Assembly (NCBI RefSeq): GCF_024362405.1
Contig: NZ_CP101455.1
Coordinates: 101,338 to 165,337 of the forward strand
Source of the DNA: Halorarius litoreus
GTDB lineage: Archaea; Halobacteriota; Halobacteria; Halobacteriales; Haloarculaceae
Direction of reading: 5' to 3'
Length of the DNA: 64,000 bases
Made by a program: the position numbers and the translations under genes
In this document: positions 59,084-64,000 of the stretch, piece by piece
Layout: each line of letters starts with the position of its first letter
Numbering within the stretch: position 1 is the stretch's first letter
The notes under the pieces: model-generated
Databases searched by the model: none
What the model saw: the letters and a program-made list of their open reading frames with translations, nothing else
What the model was told of the DNA's origin: nothing

Positions 59084-59932
59084 ATGAACCGCCGGGACTT
59101 GGGAACGACTCTGCGCCTCCTCAATCATGAACGAGGGGCTGCGGATGCGCTGCCGAAAAAGTCCCTTCACAAGCTCCTCTATCGTATTGACGTCAAATCT
59201 GCAGAGCAAGAATTGGACATCGAGATTCCGTATTATTGGTATCTCTTTGGTACTGTCTCTCCAGCAACGCCCTCGACTGTCCCCTCAGCCAGTATTAACG
59301 AGCCCGGACTTGAAGATCGCCTACGTTCTGTTGTCTCAGAGGCTCTCGCTGAATATTACGAACATGGATTAGAATGGCTCACAGACCGAATGTATGATGA
59401 TGCACCGTATCAGGTTCAGCGGGATTTTCGGGAGTTAGATAAGAAAATACGAACGTTACATACGGAGTATCACGATTTCTTTGAGGTTGACCCAAGCAGA
59501 GAATCGGTACTCAGCTCCGTCCACGACACTTTTGAATCATTTCCAAACGACCGATTTCCGGAGTATGATCGACCACTAATCAAGTGGTATAACGCGGTCA
59601 CTCGAGAACTCCATTCGCATTCTCCTGACCCCTCCAGATTGATGACGGTGAATGTAACGTTCTGGCGTATCTTTGCACTCGAGCTTGCTCAACGGCATGC
59701 CCAGGGAATGTCTCCGGAAGAGGTCCGTGGAAACCTCGGTATAACCTTGTTTGAGGAGGCTCGGAGTTCTGCGATCCAGAAACTTGACGAATTCGAAGAG
59801 GAAGACCTTGATGCGAAATTTTCTGGATTAGCGACCGAACTCGAATCTGAACGGAGTGCAGCTGACGAACTTGTTGCTCCGATTCTTGAATGCCGGGGAA
59901 TTGCGCACGAAGATCTCCATCCGGGCCAATGA
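59084..59932 (+). CDS. Helical partner protein of a PIN gene
   Basis: 282 residues from ATG 59084. The start (KSLHKLLYRIDVKSAEQELD, then IPYYWYLFGTV) resembles the front of DUF4065/SocA-like (Panacea) antitoxins and related archaeal proteins with a YYW-GP type signature; this is a weak resemblance. The remainder is helical with two charged coiled-coil-like regions. It is coupled to the PIN gene by an ATGA overlap, divergent from the Argonaute operon, and less GC-rich than the conjugation genes, suggesting arrival with the defence island. Confidence 0.6.
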   Translation: MNRRDLGTTLRLLNHERGAADALPKKSLHKLLYRIDVKSAEQELDIEIPYYWYLFGTVSPATPSTVPSASINEPGLEDRLRSVVSEALAEYYEHGLEWLTDRMYDDAPYQVQRDFRELDKKIRTLHTEYHDFFEVDPSRESVLSSVHDTFESFPNDRFPEYDRPLIKWYNAVTRELHSHSPDPSRLMTVNVTFWRIFALELAQRHAQGMSPEEVRGNLGITLFEEARSSAIQKLDEFEEEDLDAKFSGLATELESERSAADELVAPILECRGIAHEDLHPGQ

Positions 59933-60726
59933 CTCGATACTTCGTAGACACTAACGTCCTCATTGGACTCACGTTTTCTCACGACCGGTGGTCCGTAGAA
60001 GCAGAGCGTATCCTAGACGGTCATAACACGCTCTTCACGAGTGAGTTTGTAATCTACGAGTATTGCAGCCGTGCACAAGGAGCGCCTCGAGTTGTGTCCG
60101 ACCCCGATCAGCTACAAGTTGACCCTGACGATACCGATGGCGTGTTCGGGACCGTTCTTGAAGACTTTCAAGAGAATGTTGAGGATAATATCCCAATGTA
60201 CAATCGAGAAATCGATTTACAGCGCTACGATGGGCTTTCCTTTGAGAGTATCTTAGAGATTTTCTTCGATAATATTGAGGTTCGAAGTCAGGCCAAGCCA
60301 CACTTTGTTCGGCACTTCCAGAACTACTTCTCCTCGCGTGAAATCACCCCACGGAATGCAAAACGGTGTGTCGAAGACCTTCGAGATCGTGTTCTCCACG
60401 ACGCAAAGGAGCGGAAAGACGCACTAATGGATGCTGTCCACGTCATGTCCTCAACTTATGACGATCAGGAGCGCGCTCGCGGTCTAGTCAAGGAGCACAT
60501 CGGAATTCAAGAGTCCCGGATTCCTCCTGTAGACTCTCAGTGGCTTCTTGACGCAATAGGGCTTGCAGAACGCGATGTGCTTCACCGTGTTGTGACCGGA
60601 GATAAGAAAGACATCGTCCGATATCAGCAACAACTGACGTCATTATTTGATGTTTCAATCCTCTATATTTTGGATGAGTTTCATACTCGTTCCCAAGTCG
60701 GTCAGGATTCACACGAAATCTTCTGA
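59929..60726 (+). CDS. Large PIN-domain ribonuclease
   Basis: 265 residues beginning MTRYFVDTNVLIGLTFSHDR (D7 catalytic), with FTSEFVIYEYCSR and KDALMDAVHVMSSTYDD supplying further acidic residues, as in PIN nucleases. At 265 residues it is much longer than VapC toxins (about 130), with a C-terminal helical extension. Coupled to the 59084 product, which is probably its inhibitor or adaptor. As the divergent neighbour of an Argonaute operon it may be an independent toxin-antitoxin unit or an accessory to that system. Confidence 0.7.
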   Translation: MTRYFVDTNVLIGLTFSHDRWSVEAERILDGHNTLFTSEFVIYEYCSRAQGAPRVVSDPDQLQVDPDDTDGVFGTVLEDFQENVEDNIPMYNREIDLQRYDGLSFESILEIFFDNIEVRSQAKPHFVRHFQNYFSSREITPRNAKRCVEDLRDRVLHDAKERKDALMDAVHVMSSTYDDQERARGLVKEHIGIQESRIPPVDSQWLLDAIGLAERDVLHRVVTGDKKDIVRYQQQLTSLFDVSILYILDEFHTRSQVGQDSHEIF

Positions 60727-60817
60727 TTACGCAACGACTGGTTAGAAGGTATACTGTCGCCGGAGCTGAGGTCCACTCTGACAGGAAGTACTTATGGGTG
60801 CCCTCCGGACGAAGCGT

Positions 60818-61384
60818 ATGGGACTCTTTGAGACCTTATTTAGCTCATCCACTGGGGACACTGACCCTCAGGCACAGCAACCGAGTCAGCACGAAATCTT
60901 CCCCGAGGACAAGTACAATGTCGCATACGCTGTAGCCGCTCGGCGTGAAGAAATTCGGGCGTTAGAACACCTTCTAGAAGCGGATCAGACCTCACCTACC
61001 GCCTTGGAGGCTGAGCCTTTCCTTCAGGATATAATCGAAGATATGGAGCGGGATCGGGAATACTCCCTCCGCCTTCGCACCTCTGGAGAGGAGCTCGTCG
61101 ACGATATCCGTGAACTCATAGAGCATTGGGACAATCAGGTAGATGAGCAGATAGGGACGATTTGGTGGCCTATCGGAGCAGATACGAGGTTCAGGTTGTA
61201 CCTCCATTATCTGGAACTCCGTGCTGACGCGGAAGATGACCAATTTTCGTTCCCGGAGTCTGCTGGACAGGTTCACACTCTCGTCCAGCGTGGTCTCAGT
61301 GCAATAGAAGATGATGACGACTCGAAGCTCGCTGTAGTCCATAAGCGAGACATTCCTTGGGAAGAACCAGCTGAGGACAGCTGA
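60818..61384 (+). CDS. Hypothetical helical protein
   Basis: 188 residues from MGLFETLFSSSTGD; an in-frame ATG at 60794 is an alternative. It is mostly helical, with YNVAYAVAARREEIRALEHL and IRELIEHWDNQVDEQIGTIW. No motif recognised. It follows the PIN operon on the same strand after 91 bp. Confidence 0.55.
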   Translation: MGLFETLFSSSTGDTDPQAQQPSQHEIFPEDKYNVAYAVAARREEIRALEHLLEADQTSPTALEAEPFLQDIIEDMERDREYSLRLRTSGEELVDDIRELIEHWDNQVDEQIGTIWWPIGADTRFRLYLHYLELRADAEDDQFSFPESAGQVHTLVQRGLSAIEDDDDSKLAVVHKRDIPWEEPAEDS

Positions 61385-61441
61385 TCCAGTTCGCTCCTTC
61401 TCAAAGAGACCGATTAATTGTATCCAGTATCAAACCCAGTT

Positions 61442-61876
61442 ATGGTAGAAATATCAGACTCCCTGTGTTCGCTTTTCACTGCGAAAATTAAGGAGGAGGA
61501 TGGAACTTTCGTCATCGAGATTCCTCCGAGTGAGATCAAGCACGGGGCGCTGACCGGTGATGAAACGTATCGCATCGCTCTCCTTGATTCCTCCTCCGAA
61601 GCTGAATCAACATCCCCACAGCCCCCACGGCATCCCGCCTCTCAGGGGAGCACGAGCCATGATTCATCTGGTCCTCCTGTTGATGAGGGAGAAGTGCGCG
61701 ACGTGACAATCGAAACCGTCGGTGATCAAGGAGACGGTATTGCGAAAGTCGAACGGGGGTACGTCGTGATCGTTCCCGGCGCTCAGCCCGGCGACGAGCC
61801 AACAGTCGAAATCGAACAAGTTCAGGAGAACGTCGCGTTTGCGAGCATTGTCGATAGCGATCCGCGAGCACTCTAA
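61442..61876 (+). CDS. TRAM-domain protein
   Basis: 144 residues. The C-terminal 60 residues (GEVRDVTIETVGDQGDGIAK, VIVPGAQPGDEPTVEIEQVQ, AFASIVD) are a TRAM domain, an RNA-binding beta barrel. The first 50 residues form a separate small beta domain (GTFVIEIPPSEIKHGALTGD) and a Ser/Pro linker joins them. Stand-alone TRAM proteins in archaea bind RNA, and some are cold-shock-like chaperones. Confidence 0.8.
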   Translation: MVEISDSLCSLFTAKIKEEDGTFVIEIPPSEIKHGALTGDETYRIALLDSSSEAESTSPQPPRHPASQGSTSHDSSGPPVDEGEVRDVTIETVGDQGDGIAKVERGYVVIVPGAQPGDEPTVEIEQVQENVAFASIVDSDPRAL

Positions 61877-61995
61877 CCTGTTGTCCCTTCTGTGGGTCGG
61901 TCTTCTTCTCGGTAAACCATCGGTGTGAGAAGGCTCCGTTCGCGTTTGTCTGATGGAGGTGGTTCTGAAAGTCACATTTTCTTCACGCGCTCGCG

Positions 61996-62301
61996 ATGGC
62001 ACAACCCTCCAAAGCCGAAATACAATCTATGACAAAGGAACCGATTGAGGTACTTGATGATCTGGCCAACCAGGTCGCCGATGAGTTCGAGGCGTATAGA
62101 GAGCCGGACGAATTCAAGGATGTCTCGCTCGTGATTGAGAACAGCGACGAGGAGCGTCCGACGCTAATCGTCCACGTCGATAGGGAGGATGCGGAGGCTC
62201 TTGCCGACCGCATTGATGAGTTCCTCCGCGAGCACGGTGCTCGTACTGAACGGGAACGACACTCAGCTACGGATGTCCGTGTGTTAGCGACGGTCGACTG
62301 A
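61996..62301 (+). CDS. Small acidic hypothetical protein
   Basis: 101 residues. Helix (EPIEVLDDLANQVADEFEAY), then strands (DVSLVIENSDEERPTLIVHV) and a helix (AEALADRIDEFLREHGART). A small alpha/beta fold without recognised family. It is convergent with the nucleotidyltransferase gene. Confidence 0.55.
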   Translation: MAQPSKAEIQSMTKEPIEVLDDLANQVADEFEAYREPDEFKDVSLVIENSDEERPTLIVHVDREDAEALADRIDEFLREHGARTERERHSATDVRVLATVD

Positions 62302-62386
62302 CAACCACTCCTCCAATTTTTTGACTGACTGCAAGCACCGCTGAAGGGCCTTATCTTCACTTCTGGTCAAGGGAGTCCCGACCCAT

Positions 62387-63082
62387 TCAGCTCAGGTGGT
62401 CAATCTGTGCAGACAGATACTCTTGGAGAGCGGTGACCGTTTCTTCTGAGACAGCTGAGGCCCCGAAGTCACTCCGAAATCCGTGCTTGAGTTCGTCGCT
62501 CTCCAAGATATCCAGTCCACGCTCAAGTTGCTCCCGTAGGGCATTGTCGTCCCCTCGCCGCAGATGGGGCGTGACAGCGTTGAGGTCGATCTCTTCAGCC
62601 ACTGCCAGGACGTCTCGGAGGTCCGTTTCTCGGCCACTGTGGAGCTTTGCCGCCACGAGGACGGCCCCATCGATGACTCTGGCCGTCGTCGTCACTGTGC
62701 CCCCGCTCACCTCCTGTTGGTGGCTGTGGTCGTACAGGTAGTCGAACGACCACTGTGCCTCCGTCTGGCGACACCCGAGTCCGTTTACAAGGAGATCGAA
62801 GCCGATCGGCTGCTGCGGCGTGAGCCGCTTCTCGTACTCGATTACTTCGGTGTCGTAGAACCATTTCTTGGCGTGACTGTCCGTTTCCTCGAATCCCTGC
62901 TGTTCGAGGAACTCGACGAAGTCAGCCTTGGAGTCCGGCGCGACGACGATATCGAGGTCCGTGGAGAAGCGAGCATTGAACGCTGAGACAGCGTACCCGC
63001 CGACGAGAACGTACTCGTGGCCCTCTTTGGTCAGCTCTTCGAGCAGTTCGATGAGGGCGTCACTTCGGTTGTTGAAGCTCAT
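62387..63082 (-). CDS. Nucleotidyltransferase toxin, AbiEii-like
   Basis: 231 residues. The nucleotidyltransferase signature is VLVGGYAVSAF (GGY 28-30) and FSTDLDIVV (D42, D44), then a probable third acidic residue (GFDLLV). The C-terminus is helical. Similar proteins are the toxic half of AbiE-type abortive infection units. The upstream gene overlaps its start by 4 bp (ATGA) and encodes the expected HTH partner. Confidence 0.75.
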   Translation of the reverse strand: MSFNNRSDALIELLEELTKEGHEYVLVGGYAVSAFNARFSTDLDIVVAPDSKADFVEFLEQQGFEETDSHAKKWFYDTEVIEYEKRLTPQQPIGFDLLVNGLGCRQTEAQWSFDYLYDHSHQQEVSGGTVTTTARVIDGAVLVAAKLHSGRETDLRDVLAVAEEIDLNAVTPHLRRGDDNALREQLERGLDILESDELKHGFRSDFGASAVSEETVTALQEYLSAQIDHLS

Positions 63083-63753
63083 GGCTGTGCCCGTTCGGTC
63101 TCTCGATACGTGACGCCGAGGTCGAGGTCCTCGTACATCCGGTCGAGCATCGCGAGCGCCGACTGGAACTGGGCGTAGTTCTCGCGCATATACTCGATTG
63201 TCTCTGCTCTCGGGATCACCGGGTACCCTTCGACGTGCTCGATATCGAGTGACGCGCGTGGCTCGAGGACAATCTGCAGCGGTCCGTCCAACTCGTCTCG
63301 GGGCTGTCGTTCGAATGCAGTGTGGAGGCCGAACGACTCGAAAAACGTCTCCCAGGCGTCGATGTCCTGCTCACGAACAGCAAGGAACAGCGGATAGTCG
63401 TCGGGCTCGCGACCGACCTGGTAGCCGCCTTGGGTCCACACGTAGACGGCGTCGATCCGGGTAAATGCGAACGGCCAGGCACCGAACTGTGGGATGACGT
63501 AGGATTCCTCGATGGTGGGTGGACTGACGCCGGCGCTCGCAGCGACGAGCTCGCGGGCTGCGTCGCGTACGCGCTCGTCGACGACAGTGAGGCCGTCGTC
63601 ATATGAAACGTAGCCTGCGTCTTCGAGTCGGTTGACGGCCTGTCTCACCGTCTCGTACGGCGTGTGGAGGTGTTGGGCGACACGACGGATGGAGTCACCA
63701 CTCTCGATAGCGAGGATAACCTGCGCCGCGGTGTCGTCGAGCACCTCGTACAT
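63079..63753 (-). CDS. HTH antitoxin-like partner of the nucleotidyltransferase
   Basis: 224 residues from MYEVLDDTAAQVI. An N-terminal winged helix (DSIRRVAQHLHTPYETVRQA, DAGYVSYDDGLTVVDERV) and a C-terminal alpha/beta domain with aromatic strands (FTRIDAVYVWTQGGYQVGRE). It is the first gene of a two-gene AbiE-like unit: it should repress the promoter and offset the toxin. Its arrangement is like that of the orphan regulator at 50857. Confidence 0.72.
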   Translation of the reverse strand: MYEVLDDTAAQVILAIESGDSIRRVAQHLHTPYETVRQAVNRLEDAGYVSYDDGLTVVDERVRDAARELVAASAGVSPPTIEESYVIPQFGAWPFAFTRIDAVYVWTQGGYQVGREPDDYPLFLAVREQDIDAWETFFESFGLHTAFERQPRDELDGPLQIVLEPRASLDIEHVEGYPVIPRAETIEYMRENYAQFQSALAMLDRMYEDLDLGVTYRETERAQP

Positions 63754-64000
63754 CTGGTGGTTACCAATAATCCGGTAACAGTTAAAAGTCTTACTAGATG
63801 ACGGGGTAGAACGGCTCTGCCTGAGTTCTATCACTCAGGACTCTCCCATTGAATGACTGATGAATGTAGGTCTCATAGCCAATTTGCAAAATGTGGATAA
63901 TGTAGATAATGCAAATTGGGCTTCTTCAATTGGTTCGTGTGGGTGGCAAAGATTGCGATGAATACGTATGAAATGCTGATAATCTAAATTATGTGGATTG
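63754..64000. other. AT-rich end of window with inverted repeat
   Basis: No gene seen. CCAATTTGCA (63879-63888) and TGCAAATTGG (63910-63919) flank 21 bp, the same geometry as the TTAACCAACA family but another sequence. Repeats of tggataatgtagataatg type continue to the end, including taaattatgtggattg. Confidence 0.6.

Noticed and set aside
1..64000. tRNA, rRNA or CRISPR genes
   Set aside because: None could be recognised by eye on either strand.

Overview
The window looks like part of a haloarchaeal (class Halobacteria) conjugative megaplasmid. The proteins are strongly acidic. It carries Orc1/Cdc6, an extra TFB, PIN toxins, Tat-lipoprotein and leaderless promoter features typical of haloarchaea. 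No rRNA, tRNA or core chromosomal operon was seen. Nearly all the sequence is coding or explained by repeats.

Layout. (1) 1-10728: conjugation and DNA-processing module: truncated secreted protein, VirB6-like membrane protein, VirB4 N-terminal-like protein, VirB4 ATPase, a 1436-residue coupling-protein ATPase, an iteron-bearing gap (oriT or operator candidate), and a primase-polymerase-like protein. (2) 10849-16319: lipoprotein, winged-helix regulator, zinc proteins and two PIN toxin-antitoxin pairs. (3) 16320-25478: mosaic zone with two copies of a GC-rich non-coding module, a lone TnpB-like protein lacking one RuvC residue, an OB-fold protein with a duplicated tail remnant, a free-standing homing endonuclease and several small membrane proteins. 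(4) 25479-38753 and 45955-49659: runs of small accessory genes, all on the + strand, mostly headed by one recurring structured leader, with a Zn/Cd-type P1B ATPase inserted at 30-32.5 kb. (5) 38796-45822: metal and oxidant module: peroxiredoxin, HxlR regulator, mercuric reductase, NikR-like/NicO nickel pair, ArsR regulator, a P1B ATPase with a YPC motif and a small metallochaperone. (6) 49734-55080: regulators, then Orc1/Cdc6 flanked by origin-recognition-type repeats. (7) 55081-63753: relics of a B-family polymerase and another gene, then a defence island: an Argonaute operon, a divergent PIN operon, TRAM and hypothetical genes, and an AbiE-like nucleotidyltransferase/HTH pair.

The two strongest signals are these. 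First, at 56132-58971 there is a short Argonaute (MID-PIWI without its catalytic residues) translationally coupled to a PD-(D/E)xK nuclease-APAZ protein. This is the layout of a SPARDA-type abortive defence system, here in a haloarchaeon and next to a plasmid origin. Second, at least 21 copies of a covarying leader element (a GTTTKTC-type T-rich box, a GC stem such as gcgcc/ggcgc, and GGGTG or GGGCG in the loop) stand just before + strand genes between 12.7 and 48.8 kb, at the head of each small transcription unit. Seven copies of a separate inverted repeat (TTAACCAACA, 21-22 bp, TGTTGGTTAA) stand above part of the same gene set. Together they suggest a plasmid-wide regulon or modular cassette system that I do not recognise from a described family.
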